Source: an uncultured Eubacteriales bacterium (GTDB taxonomy: Bacteria; Bacillota; Clostridia; Christensenellales; CAG-138). From it: a stretch of DNA of 52,377 nucleotides. Below the pieces are notes generated by a model that saw only the letters and a program-made list of their open reading frames with translations, was not told the DNA's origin and ran no database searches. The stretch spans positions 1-52,377 of the forward strand of contig CADBYI010000026.1 of assembly GCA_902798825.1 (NCBI GenBank), read 5' to 3'. Shown here in pieces: positions 1 through 7,544 of this stretch (position 1 is the first letter of the stretch; each line of letters opens with the position of its first letter). Made by a program: the position numbers and the translations under genes.

Positions 1-1
1 G

Positions 2-736
2 CTGGACAATCTGGAGAACGCGCTGGGCGGCCGCAAGCCCGATTATCTCATCGTCCAGCACATGGAGCCGGACCATTCCGCCAATATCGACAGCTTCCTG
101 AAGACCTATCCCCAGGCCCAGGTGGTGGCCACGGCCAAGGCCTTTGCCATGATGGACAACTTCTTCGGGTCCGACCTCGTGAAGGATCGGATCGTGGCCG
201 AAAACGGCGGCACCCTCGCCTTGGGCCGCCACACGCTGACCTTCGTCTTCGCGCCCATGGTCCATTGGCCCGAGGTCATGGTGACCTATGACGCCGCGGA
301 CAAGGTCCTCTTCTCCGCCGACGCCTTCGGCAAGTTCGGCGCTCTCGATCGCAGCGAGCCCTGGGACGACGAGGCCCGCCGGTACTACATCGGCATCGTG
401 GGCAAGTACGGCGCCCAGGCCATGGCCCTGCTGAAGAAGGCGGCCGGCCTGGACATCGCCACCATCTGCCCTCTCCCAGGCGGTGGAGCTGCTGGCGGAC
501 AAGCTCCGTCAGGGCGGCTGCCCCCAGGTGGTGGTCCACGACCTGGCCCGCACGGATATGTCGCTGGCCGTTTCCGACGCCTTCCGCTATGGGAAGCTGG
601 TGCTGGCCACCACCACCTACAACGCGGACATCTACCCCTTCATGAGGGAGTTCATCGACCACCTCACCGAGCGGAACTTCCAGAACAGGACCGTGGCCTT
701 CATGGAGAACGGTTCCTGGGCCCCCATGGCCTATAA
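2..736 (+). CDS. Flavodiiron protein, N-terminal metallo-beta-lactamase part of a disrupted gene
   Basis: This frame enters from the left window edge, so the true start is outside. It encodes the di-iron metallo-beta-lactamase domain of a flavodiiron protein, which reduces O2 or NO in anaerobes. Visible ligand motifs are HMEPDH (bases 59-76, the HxExDH site), the HWPEVM segment and SADAFGKFG. Homology stops at ICPL (about base 475). Beyond that the frame runs to 736 as Gly/Pro/Arg-rich sequence, which is a shadow of the next frame. Flavodiiron homologues continue after ICPL with about 40 residues holding the FMN-binding loop, and these are absent here. The rest of the protein resumes in another frame at about base 474. 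The gene is therefore broken by a deletion, or the assembly is wrong. The domain assignment is firm; whether the gene is functional is unknown. Confidence 0.75.
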   Translation: MDNLENALGGRKPDYLIVQHMEPDHSANIDSFLKTYPQAQVVATAKAFAMMDNFFGSDLVKDRIVAENGGTLALGRHTLTFVFAPMVHWPEVMVTYDAADKVLFSADAFGKFGALDRSEPWDDEARRYYIGIVGKYGAQAMALLKKAAGLDIATICPLPGGGAAGGQAPSGRLPPGGGPRPGPHGYVAGRFRRLPLWEAGAGHHHLQRGHLPLHEGVHRPPHRAELPEQDRGLHGERFLGPHGL

Positions 737-1502
737 GGTCATGAAGGAGAAGCTGTCCTCCTGCAAGAATCTGACCTTCGCCGACACGGTGGTGCACCTG
801 AAGTCCGCCATGAACGCCGCCAACAGGGACGAGATCGCCGCCCTCGCCGAGGAGCTCTGCCAGAACTACCAGGCCCTGTCCTCCGAGACCGCCAACAAGA
901 ACGACATGACCGCTCTCTTCAAGATCGGCTACGGCCTCTACGTGGTCACCTCCAGCGACGGCAAGAAGGACAACGGCCTCATCGTCAACACCGTGGCCCA
1001 GGTCACCAGCCAGCCCAACCGGATCGCCGTCACCATCAACAAGATGAACTACTCCCATCACGTCATCGAGCAGACGGGCATCATGAACCTGAACATCCTC
1101 TCCGAGGAGGCCCCCTTCTCCGTGTTCGAGAACTTCGGCTTCCAGTCCGGCCGCACGGCGGACAAGTTCGCCGGGGAGGAGCTGACCCGGACGGACAACG
1201 GCCTCGTGATGCTCCGCAAGTACGTGAACGCGGTCATGTCGTTGAAGGTGATCCAGTACATCGATCTGGGCACCCACGGCATGTTCATCTGCGACGTGAC
1301 GGAGGCCCGGGTCATCAGCAACGCCCCCTCCATGACCTACGCCTTCTACCATGCCCATGTGAAGCCCCAGCCCCAGACCGAGGGCAAGAAGGGCTTCGTG
1401 TGCAAGATCTGCGGCTACGTCTACGAGGGCGAGACCCTTCCAGACGACTTTGTTTGCCCGCTGTGCAAGCACGGCGCAGCGGATTTCGAACCCATTCAGT
1501 AA
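483..1502 (+). CDS. Flavodiiron protein C-terminal part: flavodoxin remainder, flavin reductase and rubredoxin domains
   Basis: This is the continuation of the disrupted flavodiiron gene in a different frame. Continuous homology begins at about base 474 (residues [15 protein letters not shown]), and GTG at 483 is only the first formal start with no ribosome binding site. Domains in order are the C-terminal two thirds of a flavodoxin fold ([17 protein letters not shown]), a flavin reductase-like domain starting near [20 protein letters not shown], and a C-terminal rubredoxin with CKICGY and CPLC pairs. With the preceding fragment this makes a four-module enzyme that could pass electrons from NAD(P)H through flavin and rubredoxin to the di-iron site in one chain. 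It lies 22 bases upstream of rubrerythrin and is probably cotranscribed with it. The upstream flavodoxin P-loop (consensus T/SxYGNT) is missing. Confidence 0.8.
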   Translation: MELLADKLRQGGCPQVVVHDLARTDMSLAVSDAFRYGKLVLATTTYNADIYPFMREFIDHLTERNFQNRTVAFMENGSWAPMAYKVMKEKLSSCKNLTFADTVVHLKSAMNAANRDEIAALAEELCQNYQALSSETANKNDMTALFKIGYGLYVVTSSDGKKDNGLIVNTVAQVTSQPNRIAVTINKMNYSHHVIEQTGIMNLNILSEEAPFSVFENFGFQSGRTADKFAGEELTRTDNGLVMLRKYVNAVMSLKVIQYIDLGTHGMFICDVTEARVISNAPSMTYAFYHAHVKPQPQTEGKKGFVCKICGYVYEGETLPDDFVCPLCKHGAADFEPIQ

Positions 1503-1524
1503 AACAGCATACAAAGGAGAAACC

Positions 1525-2061
1525 ATGAACAAGTACGCCGGAACCCAAACCGAAAAGAATCTGCAGGCAGCCTTTGCCGGAGAATCCCAAGCCAGGAACA
1601 AGTATACTTATTTCGCCTCCAAGGCCAAGAAGGAAGGGTTTGAGCAGATCGCCGAGCTATTCCTCAAGACCGCCGACAACGAGAAGGAACACGCCAAACT
1701 GTGGTTCAAGGAGCTGGAGGGCATTGGCTCCACCGCCGAGAACCTGGCCGCCGCCGCCGAGGGCGAGAACTACGAGTGGACCGACATGTACGAGGGCTTC
1801 GCGAAGACCGCTGAGGAGGAGGGCTTCAAAGAGCTGGCGGAGAAGTTCCGTCTGGTGGCCGCCATCGAGAAGCGCCACGAGGAGCGGTATCGGGCCCTGC
1901 TTAACAACGTGGAGACCAAGGCCGTGTTCGAGAAGAGCGAGGTGAAGGTGTGGGAGTGCCGCAACTGCGGTCACATCGTGGTGGGCACCCGCGCCCCCGA
2001 AATCTGCCCCACCTGCGCCCATCCCCAGAGCTACTTTGAAGTATCCGCCACCAACTATTGA
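1525..2061 (+). CDS. rbr: Rubrerythrin
   Basis: This 178-residue protein is a non-haem di-iron peroxidase that detoxifies H2O2 in anaerobes using electrons from rubredoxin-type proteins. The N-terminal four-helix ferritin-like domain (about residues 1-140) shows the ExxxxxxY/ExxH metal motifs in [17 protein letters not shown] and [11 protein letters not shown]. The C-terminal rubredoxin-like domain has CRNCG and CPTC (about 145-175). The ATG at 1525 is chosen because AAAGGAG lies at a good distance upstream; longer open sequence upstream belongs to the previous gene's shadow. It sits between the flavodiiron gene and superoxide reductase in a compact same-strand cluster, 12 bases before the next gene, which fits a shared oxidative-stress operon. 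Length and motifs match the classical family. Confidence 0.95.
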   Translation: MNKYAGTQTEKNLQAAFAGESQARNKYTYFASKAKKEGFEQIAELFLKTADNEKEHAKLWFKELEGIGSTAENLAAAAEGENYEWTDMYEGFAKTAEEEGFKELAEKFRLVAAIEKRHEERYRALLNNVETKAVFEKSEVKVWECRNCGHIVVGTRAPEICPTCAHPQSYFEVSATNY

Positions 2062-2073
2062 GAGGAGAAGACG

Positions 2074-2448
2074 ATGGAACAGAAATTCTATGTGTGTGAG
2101 ACCTGCGGCAACATCATCGCCATGGTGAAGCCCTCCGGCGTGCCCGTGGTCTGCTGCGGCAAGCCCATGAAGCTGATCGTGCCCAACACCACCGACGCCG
2201 CCCAGGAGAAGCACGTGCCCGTTTGGACCCGTGAGGGGAACCTGGTGAAGGTCCAGGTGGGGTCCGTGGCCCATCCCATGGTGGCCGCCCACTATATCGA
2301 GTGGGTGTCCCTGCAGACCAAGGCCGGCAACCAGCGCAAGGCCCTCTCTCCCGAGCAGGCCCCCGAAGTCGCCTTTGCCATCACCGAGGGGGACGAGGTG
2401 GAGGCGGTCTACGCCTACTGCAACCTCCACGGCCTGTGGAAAGCATAA
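2074..2448 (+). CDS. dfx: Desulfoferrodoxin (superoxide reductase, two-iron type)
   Basis: This 124-residue protein reduces superoxide to H2O2 without releasing O2. The N-terminal desulforedoxin-like domain carries the four-cysteine Fe site C8, C11, C27 and C28. The C-terminal catalytic domain keeps the His4Cys1 site: H47 in EKHVPV, H67 in AHPM, H73 in AAHYIEW, and C116/H119 in CNLHGLW. Glu45 and Lys46 next to H47 match the conserved EK pair of the active-site loop. Presence of all N-terminal cysteines makes it the two-centre class. The start ATG at 2074 follows GAGGAG. The product of this enzyme, H2O2, would be handled by the rubrerythrin encoded just upstream, and the rubredoxin just downstream could supply electrons. 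Confidence 0.95.
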   Translation: MEQKFYVCETCGNIIAMVKPSGVPVVCCGKPMKLIVPNTTDAAQEKHVPVWTREGNLVKVQVGSVAHPMVAAHYIEWVSLQTKAGNQRKALSPEQAPEVAFAITEGDEVEAVYAYCNLHGLWKA

Positions 2449-2473
2449 CCATCATCAGAAAGGAGAACCAGCT

Positions 2474-2626
2474 ATGAAGTACGTTTGCCCCTGCGGCTAT
2501 GTCTATGATCCCGCCGTCGGCGATCCCGACAACGGCATCGCCCCCGGCACCCCCTGGGAGGAGGTCCCCGCCGACTGGACCTGCCCCGTGTGCGGCCTCG
2601 ACAAAGAATCTTTCACGGAAGAATAA
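2474..2626 (+). CDS. Rubredoxin with atypical first cysteine pair
   Basis: This is a 50-residue electron carrier of the rubredoxin family. The start ATG at 2474 is preceded by AAAGGAGAA, and the longer open frame upstream is shadow. Conserved features are [19 protein letters not shown], the WEEVPADW core and the second metal pair CPVCG. The first pair reads [10 protein letters not shown], that is Cys-x-Cys, where rubredoxins normally have Cys-x-x-Cys-Gly-Tyr. One residue is missing between the ligands, so the Fe site may be distorted or the family member is divergent. It is the last gene of the oxidative-stress cluster, and a strong hairpin terminator follows 14 bases after the stop. It probably donates electrons to rubrerythrin and superoxide reductase. 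Confidence 0.9.
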   Translation: MKYVCPCGYVYDPAVGDPDNGIAPGTPWEEVPADWTCPVCGLDKESFTEE

Positions 2627-2640
2627 GCCCTATCAATCGA

Positions 2641-2672
2641 AAAAAGCTGCCGCTCAGAACGGCAGCTTTTTT
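2641..2672 (+). terminator. Intrinsic terminator of the oxidative-stress cluster
   Basis: A 9-bp perfect stem (AAGCTGCCG pairing with CGGCAGCTT) with a 7-base loop is followed by six T residues. It directly follows the rubredoxin gene and closes the flavodiiron-rbr-dfx-rubredoxin unit. Confidence 0.9.
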
Positions 2673-2709
2673 GTGCAACGAGGCGGGGCCCAAGCCCAGC
2701 GTTTTCCTG

Positions 2710-2738
2710 TTGCGCTTTTTGCCAAATGATTGTAGAAT
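2710..2738 (+). promoter_or_regulatory. Sigma-A-type promoter, possibly leaderless transcript
   Basis: TTGCGC (2710-2715), a 17-base spacer and TAGAAT (2733-2738) form a plausible vegetative promoter. The expected transcription start coincides with the ATG at 2746, and no Shine-Dalgarno sequence lies upstream of that ATG. The transcript may therefore be leaderless. Confidence 0.6.
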
Positions 2739-2745
2739 AGGGTCC

Positions 2746-3825
2746 ATGAAGCGAAGTGTGTTCTGTTTGATGCTCATATTGTGCCTGGCGGCGCTGGCTG
2801 CCTGCGGCGGTCCCCAGGAAGCGGCGGCTGCGGACGCCACGGCGGCGCCCACGGCGGAGCCTGCGCCCATGGGCACCCCGGTCCCCACGGACACCCCGTC
2901 CCCCACCCAGGCCCCCCAGGTGGCGGTGGCGGTGGTGGAGACGGAGGCGACGCCCGTGCCCACCGCCGTGCCCACGGACACCCCGGCCCCCACGGACACC
3001 CCGGCGCCCACGCCGGAGCCCACCCCCGACTGTCTCCATGGGGCGGCCCATCCGGACCTGTTCGTCGCCGGTGAACCGGTGAAGACGGACATGAGCTACG
3101 TCAGCGACAAGGTCAGCATTCGGATCGAACGGATCGAAAACCCCGAGGGCTTCCCCAAGCCCATGGTGATCTTCGTGGCGGACATCTACATCGAGGACAT
3201 CACCAGCCTCCGGTCCGCCTGGTCCAAGGAGGCCCTGCGGGACAGCGCCCTGGCCCCCATGGACGTGCTGGATTTGATGGCCCGGGAGAACGCCCTGCTG
3301 ATGATCAACGGGGACTATGTGAGCAAGTGGGACTTCGGCTGCGTGGTGAAGAACGGCCAGGTGGCCCGCCAGGTGGACAACCCCCGGTACGACGCCTGCG
3401 TGCTCCTGCGGGACGGCACCATGCTCACCATCGACGGGGACAAGGCGAGCAGCGAGCAGATCCTCTCCCTGGACCCCTGGCAGGCCTGGTGCTTCGGCCC
3501 GGCCCTGCTGGACGAAAACGGCCAGGCCAAGGAAAAGTTCAACTCCGCCCTCACCGGCGTGAACCCCCGGACGGTGCTGGGCTACTACGCCCCCGGCCAC
3601 TACTGCTTCGTGGTGGTGGAGGGCCGCCGGGACAAGTATTCGAGGGGCATGGACCTAAAGCAGCTGTCCCGCTTCATGGCGTCCTTGGGCTGCGCGGCGG
3701 CCTATAACCTGGACGGCGGCGACAGCTCCGTCATGGCCTTCGACGGACAGCGGGTGAGCAAGCCCCGGAACGTCCGCAGCGTCCCCGACGTCATCTATAT
3801 CTGTGAACCAGGAAAGGAGAACTAA
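2746..3825 (+). CDS. Lipoprotein with phosphodiester glycosidase (NAGPA-like) domain
   Basis: The 359-residue product has a lipoprotein signal: a hydrophobic stretch ending in the lipobox LAAC with the lipidated Cys at residue 20. Residues about 25-95 form a low-complexity Thr/Pro/Ala linker rich in TDTPAPT-type repeats. The rest is a phosphodiester glycosidase domain of the NAGPA/DUF2233 family, shown by MINGDYV, the NPRTVLGYY segment and the signature YNLDGGDSSVMAF. Family members cleave sugar phosphodiesters in capsule, wall polymers or lysosomal tags; the substrate here is unknown. The protein would sit on the outer face of the membrane. The ATG at 2746 gives the intact signal peptide, and the longer upstream frame crosses the terminator. 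The downstream SPFH gene starts 3 bases after the stop, so the two are likely cotranscribed. Confidence 0.85.
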   Translation: MKRSVFCLMLILCLAALAACGGPQEAAAADATAAPTAEPAPMGTPVPTDTPSPTQAPQVAVAVVETEATPVPTAVPTDTPAPTDTPAPTPEPTPDCLHGAAHPDLFVAGEPVKTDMSYVSDKVSIRIERIENPEGFPKPMVIFVADIYIEDITSLRSAWSKEALRDSALAPMDVLDLMARENALLMINGDYVSKWDFGCVVKNGQVARQVDNPRYDACVLLRDGTMLTIDGDKASSEQILSLDPWQAWCFGPALLDENGQAKEKFNSALTGVNPRTVLGYYAPGHYCFVVVEGRRDKYSRGMDLKQLSRFMASLGCAAAYNLDGGDSSVMAFDGQRVSKPRNVRSVPDVIYICEPGKEN

Positions 3826-3828
3826 ACT

Positions 3829-4692
3829 ATGTTCAAAGACAAGGCGGGGAACTTTTCCCCCTTCCGGCTGGTGGGGCTGATCCTGCTGGTCGTCTTCGCC
3901 GTCATCTTTTTCGGCTCCTGCTTCGTGGTGATCCCCGCGGGTCACACGGGCGTGGCGCTGACCTTTGGCAAGGTGGAGGACACGGTCCTTCAGGAGGGCC
4001 TCCATTTCAAGGTGCCCTTCGTGCAGAAGATCGTGGTGGTGGACAACCGCATCGTGAAGCTGGACGTGAACACCGAGGCCTTCAGCCGGGATCTGCAGAC
4101 CATCACCACCGTGGTCACCGTCAACTACCACGTGGGCAAGGAGAACAGCCAGACCATCTATAAGAACGTGGGCATGGGCTTTGAGGAGGTTCTCATCACC
4201 CCCGCCGTCAACGAGGTGTTGAAGGCGGTCACGGCCAAGTATACCGCCGTGGAGCTGGTGTCCAGCCGGGCAGAGGTGAGCATGCTTCTGGACGAGGGGC
4301 TCAACGAGAAGCTCAACGGCTACGGCATCTTCATCAACGAGCTGAACATCATCAACTGGGACTTCTCCGAGGAGTATATCAACGCGGTGGAGGCCAAGCA
4401 GGTGGCGGAGCAGAACCTGATCAAGACCCGCACCGAGCAGGAGCAGGCCCTGGTCATCGCCAACACCGAGGCCCAGAAGCGGGTCATCGCCGCCGAGGCG
4501 GAGGCCAACGAGATCAAGGTCCTGGCGGAGGCCAACGCCGAATCCAATCGGATCCTCACCGAGTCCATCTCCGAGCTTTTGATCCGCTATCAGTCCGTAT
4601 CGAAGTGGGACGGCAAGCTCCCCACCGTCATGTCCGGCGGCGACAATATGCTCATCGACATCCCCCTGCCCACCGAGCAGCCCATGGGCTAA
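3829..4692 (+). CDS. Prohibitin/SPFH domain membrane protein
   Basis: The 287-residue protein has one N-terminal membrane segment (about residues 13-35) followed by the SPFH/prohibitin domain (GHTGVALTFGKVEDTVLQEG) and a long Ala/Glu-rich helical region (about 185-250) typical of the coiled coil in prohibitins. Such proteins build ring-like membrane scaffolds and often modulate membrane proteases. The start at 3829 is preceded by AAAGGAGAA. It lies between a lipoprotein and a methyltransferase with only 3-4 base gaps, so it is in the same transcript. Its specific partner cannot be told from the sequence. Confidence 0.85.
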   Translation: MFKDKAGNFSPFRLVGLILLVVFAVIFFGSCFVVIPAGHTGVALTFGKVEDTVLQEGLHFKVPFVQKIVVVDNRIVKLDVNTEAFSRDLQTITTVVTVNYHVGKENSQTIYKNVGMGFEEVLITPAVNEVLKAVTAKYTAVELVSSRAEVSMLLDEGLNEKLNGYGIFINELNIINWDFSEEYINAVEAKQVAEQNLIKTRTEQEQALVIANTEAQKRVIAAEAEANEIKVLAEANAESNRILTESISELLIRYQSVSKWDGKLPTVMSGGDNMLIDIPLPTEQPMG

Positions 4693-4696
4693 GGCC

Positions 4697-5497
4697 ATGG
4701 ACAAGCGCGCGACCATCCTGAACCAAATCTACGGCGAGGGCCGGGAGGCGGACCGCCTCACAAAGACCCGGGCGGGCCAGCTGGAATACCTGACCACCCT
4801 GTCCTATATGGACCGCCAGGCGCCCCAGCCCTGCCGGGTGCTGGAGCTGGGGGCCGGCACGGGCCGGTATACCGAGGCCCTGGCCCAAAAGAGCCATCAG
4901 GTCACGGCGGTGGAGCTGGTGGACAAAAACTATGAGCTGCTGAAAGCGAACACGGCCCCTTATCCCAACGTGGAGGCCGTTCAGGGGGACGCCCTGGACC
5001 TGCGGCGCTGGGCGGATGCTTCCTTCCAGCTCACCTTGTCCATGGGCCCCATGTACCATCTCTACGGCAAGGACGGCGTCAATAGGGCCATCGACGAGGC
5101 CATCCGGGTCACCCGGCCGGCGGGCATCCTTATGTTCGCCTTCCTCTCCGTCCACGCCATCCTGTACTGCAACTATCTGCAGCCCGCGCCTCACGACGTA
5201 AAGGCGGGCATGGAGGAGAACTTCAAAGCGGATTTTGCCACGGTCCGCCACTTCCCGGAGCAGGGGTTCACGGGCTACGACGTGGCGGAGTTCGAAGCCC
5301 TGTTCAGGGACAAGCCCGTGGCGCATCTGCGCACCGTGGCCACGGACGGCATCCTGGAGCTCGCTGAGGGCCGGGATCACTTTGCCATGACCGACGAGGA
5401 CTTTCGGCTCTTCTCGGCCTACCACCTGATGCACTGCGAGGAGCGGGAGCTGCTGGGCTCCTCCAGCCATCTCTTGTACATCTGCCGGAAGCTGTGA
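4697..5497 (+). CDS. Class I SAM-dependent methyltransferase
   Basis: The 266-residue protein has the Rossmann-type SAM-binding motifs: motif I VLELGAGTGRYT (about residues 49-60), an acidic end of strand 2 (VELVDKNYELL), QGDALDLR, and the post-motif SMGPMYHLYGKDGVNRAIDE. This is the Methyltransf_11/25 type. The substrate cannot be assigned. The start ATG at 4697 lies 4 bases after the SPFH stop with no strong ribosome binding site, so translation is probably coupled. The gene ends the unit that starts at 2746 and is followed by a bidirectional terminator. Confidence 0.85.
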   Translation: MDKRATILNQIYGEGREADRLTKTRAGQLEYLTTLSYMDRQAPQPCRVLELGAGTGRYTEALAQKSHQVTAVELVDKNYELLKANTAPYPNVEAVQGDALDLRRWADASFQLTLSMGPMYHLYGKDGVNRAIDEAIRVTRPAGILMFAFLSVHAILYCNYLQPAPHDVKAGMEENFKADFATVRHFPEQGFTGYDVAEFEALFRDKPVAHLRTVATDGILELAEGRDHFAMTDEDFRLFSAYHLMHCEERELLGSSSHLLYICRKL

Positions 5498-5512
5498 TAT
5501 CCGATCAGGCAA

Positions 5513-5543
5513 GAAAAAAGACCTCCTTGCGGAGGCCTTTTTC
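5513..5543. terminator. Bidirectional terminator
   Basis: An A-rich arm, the hairpin GCCTCC/GGAGGC type (ACCTCC-TTGC-GGAGGC) and TTTTT lie between two converging genes. The A/T tracts on both flanks allow it to serve the methyltransferase gene (+) and the SH3-domain gene (-). Confidence 0.75.
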
Positions 5544-5545
5544 TG

Positions 5546-6715
5546 TTAGTGCTGTATGGGCTCAAACATGACGTCCGTCAGGAACTGGATGGCCGTCTGG
5601 ATCTGATCGTCCGTCAGCGTCTTGATAGCCGCGTTGGGGTTGGGCGTCATGGTGAACTCCACGAAATACCCCTTATAGATGGACAGGATCTTTACGAAAT
5701 CCTCCTCGGCGCCGATCTCCCGGGCCACCAGAAGCTTTGTGCCGTAGCCAGTTTCCTTGTAGGTGATCTCCACTTCGTTTAAGGAAGTAAAGGAATCCTC
5801 CAGAATGGCCAGATCTTCATCGGACAGATCGTTCATCCGGTCCACTTCGCCATAGAGCTCGTCATAGGCGATGTCCAGGTACATCTCAGGCTTGGTCATG
5901 TCCTCAGACAGTATGGCGGCTCTGATGCTTTCGCCCCGCATATCGACCACCTGGATGCTGTAGTCCGCAGGCAGCTTGCAGGTCAGCTCAAATTCGCCGT
6001 TCACGCTCAGCTTGCCCAGCTTCTGCGTTCCATCGTTCGCCTCTTCGGTGACGATCTTCTTATCCAGCTTGACGGTAAGGTTCTTGAAGATGTATCCGAC
6101 CTTGCCGGTTTCCGGATCCCGGGCCCGCCACCAATTCTTGGTCTCGCCCACGGCGATCAGTTCCTTGCCGGAGTGAAATGCAGTGATCTTGGACGTGATG
6201 GTGGAAGGGCCGACGCGATAGTTGACCGTGCTGGTAGACCGCTTGGGACGGACGGCGATGTAGCAGGGCTCGATCTCCTTCTCGCTCTTGAGCTCCTTAT
6301 CCAGCTCAGCCTGTTGCTTTTTAAGCTCAGCAGCCTGCTTCTTGGGATCCGTGGTGGGCTTGGGCGTGGCGGGCTTCTTGGTCGGCTTTTGATAGGGTGC
6401 GGGTTTTTCACTTACCAGGTAGCGGGTCTGGACAAAGCCGTCGCCCAAAGAGCCCCACACCAATTTAGACCAACCATCGTTGCCGGCATAGGACCAGTCC
6501 ACCGCGACCTGCTGACCGTACTGAGCGTACCCAATGATCTTCGCTTTCTTGTTGGGCTGGGCGCGGACGGCCAGTTTCTTACCATTGTCGGTCTTTACAT
6601 ACATCTCGCTGAAACCATAGGTGTCTGCATGCGTGACGGCGGGGATCAGGGGGAGCATCAGGGCCAGTACCAGGACCCACACCAGAATGTTTTTGAGAGA
6701 GGTACGAGTGATCAT
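5546..6715 (-). CDS. Secreted SH3-domain protein
   Basis: The 389-residue protein begins with a signal peptide (MITRTSLKNILVWVLVLALM, cleavage probably after THA). A bacterial SH3 domain follows (about residues 30-105, KLAVRAQPNKKAKIIGYAQYG), then a Lys/Pro/Gln-rich linker (about 105-145) and a second SH3-like repeat (VNYRVGPSTITSKITAFHSG to GYIFKNLTVKL). The C-terminal 170 residues form an acidic domain I do not recognise. Bacterial SH3 domains usually bind cell-wall peptides. The start at 6715 is preferred over an ATG 21 bases upstream because AAAGGAAGG lies about 9 bases before it. It is convergent with the methyltransferase and downstream of hsp20 on the same strand, but a terminator separates them. 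Confidence 0.8.
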   Translation of the reverse strand: MITRTSLKNILVWVLVLALMLPLIPAVTHADTYGFSEMYVKTDNGKKLAVRAQPNKKAKIIGYAQYGQQVAVDWSYAGNDGWSKLVWGSLGDGFVQTRYLVSEKPAPYQKPTKKPATPKPTTDPKKQAAELKKQQAELDKELKSEKEIEPCYIAVRPKRSTSTVNYRVGPSTITSKITAFHSGKELIAVGETKNWWRARDPETGKVGYIFKNLTVKLDKKIVTEEANDGTQKLGKLSVNGEFELTCKLPADYSIQVVDMRGESIRAAILSEDMTKPEMYLDIAYDELYGEVDRMNDLSDEDLAILEDSFTSLNEVEITYKETGYGTKLLVAREIGAEEDFVKILSIYKGYFVEFTMTPNPNAAIKTLTDDQIQTAIQFLTDVMFEPIQH

Positions 6716-6792
6716 GTTTTGTTTCCTTCCTTTCATCTATTAATTTTGGAAAATACTATATATCTGTTTTGGCTCAAAAGCAAGACCTGCAT

Positions 6793-6823
6793 AAAAAACG
6801 GGCAGCCATTGCTGGCTGTCCGT
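6793..6823 (-). terminator. Terminator of hsp20
   Basis: On the minus strand ACGGACAGCCA pairs with TGGCTGCCCGT across a 4-base loop and is followed by TTTTTT. It lies just after the hsp20 stop codon. Confidence 0.8.
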
Positions 6824-6843
6824 TCCGATTCAAGTGGCTATCG

Positions 6844-7281
6844 TTACTCGATGGCGATGGTCCGCTTCTCCTCCAGCTTCCGCTGGTCCTCCTTGGGGAA
6901 TTCGAGAGTCAGGACGCCGGCATCATACTTGCCCTTCACGTCCTCGGCCTTCACGTCGCCGATATAGAAGGTACGGCTGCAGGAACCGGAATAGCGCTCC
7001 TGGCGCAGGATCTTCTTGCCCTTGTGCTCCTCTTTGTCCAGGCTCTTCTGGGCGCTGACGGTCAGATACCCGTCCTTCAGATCCACCTTGATGTCCTCCT
7101 TCTGGAAGCCGGGCAGCTCGATGGCCATCTCGTAGCCGTTCTCGCTCTCCCGCACATCGGTCTTCATCAGGTTCTTGGCGTGCTTGCCATAGAGCTCCCG
7201 GTCCATATTGAACCAGTCGCGGTCAAAATTGGTGTTCCAAAGATCATCCAACAGGTTTTCTCCGAAAATACTGGGCAACAT
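6844..7281 (-). CDS. Small heat shock protein Hsp20 (alpha-crystallin family)
   Basis: The 145-residue protein contains an alpha-crystallin domain (about residues 40-130): DVRESENGYEMAIELPGF, then KEDIKVDLKDGYLTVSA, and the closing AGVLTLEFPK. It is an ATP-independent holdase chaperone of the cytoplasm. The start at 7281 (MLPSIFGENL) is chosen because AAGGAAG lies 8 bases upstream; an in-frame ATG 30 bases further upstream lacks such a site. Upstream lies a strong promoter whose -35 overlaps a CIRCE operator, so HrcA repression is expected. The gene is monocistronic, with a terminator after it. Confidence 0.93.
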   Translation of the reverse strand: MLPSIFGENLLDDLWNTNFDRDWFNMDRELYGKHAKNLMKTDVRESENGYEMAIELPGFQKEDIKVDLKDGYLTVSAQKSLDKEEHKGKKILRQERYSGSCSRTFYIGDVKAEDVKGKYDAGVLTLEFPKEDQRKLEEKRTIAIE

Positions 7282-7364
7282 AGCTAACACTTCCTTTCTG
7301 AAATCTTCCATTGCCCCGGGGCCTTTCTCCTTTAGTCTGCCCCGTTCGTTTCCTTACAATGCAC

Positions 7365-7392
7365 AGTATACTCGCAGAATTAGCACTGTCAA
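7365..7392 (-). promoter_or_regulatory. hsp20 promoter
   Basis: On the minus strand TTGACA (7392-7387) is followed by a 16-base spacer and TATACT (7370-7365). The -35 hexamer lies inside the CIRCE operator, so repressor binding would block RNA polymerase. Confidence 0.85.
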
Positions 7393-7406
7393 GTGGAGAG
7401 TGCTAA
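7380..7406. promoter_or_regulatory. CIRCE operator (HrcA site)
   Basis: TTAGCACTG, nine bases, GAGTGCTAA: this matches the CIRCE consensus TTAGCACTC-N9-GAGTGCTAA at 17 of 18 arm positions. CIRCE is bound by HrcA and usually controls dnaK and groE operons. Here it lies upstream of hsp20 on the minus strand and overlaps its -35 element. Confidence 0.92.
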
Positions 7407-7488
7407 TCGTCAAAATTGAATCACGATCGACAAATTTCTGTCAAAATTCCTTCCCAGAGCCGCCGCCCATTGTCAAAAAAGGGTAGCC

Positions 7489-7512
7489 AAAGCGAATGCG
7501 CGGTGGTATACT
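7489..7512 (+). promoter_or_regulatory. mscL extended -10 promoter
   Basis: GTGGTATACT places an extended TGG motif directly before TATACT (7507-7512). No good -35 hexamer is seen at 17 bases (TAGCCA), so this would rely on the extended -10. Confidence 0.5.
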
Positions 7513-7544
7513 GTAGCATATTCCAAAGGCAAGGAGAAAAAACA

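Noticed and set aside
2821..3040. Short repeated CCCACGGACACC-type units as a possible repeat array or CRISPR
   Set aside because: They are in frame and encode a Thr-Pro-Ala linker, with no spacers or constant repeat length.
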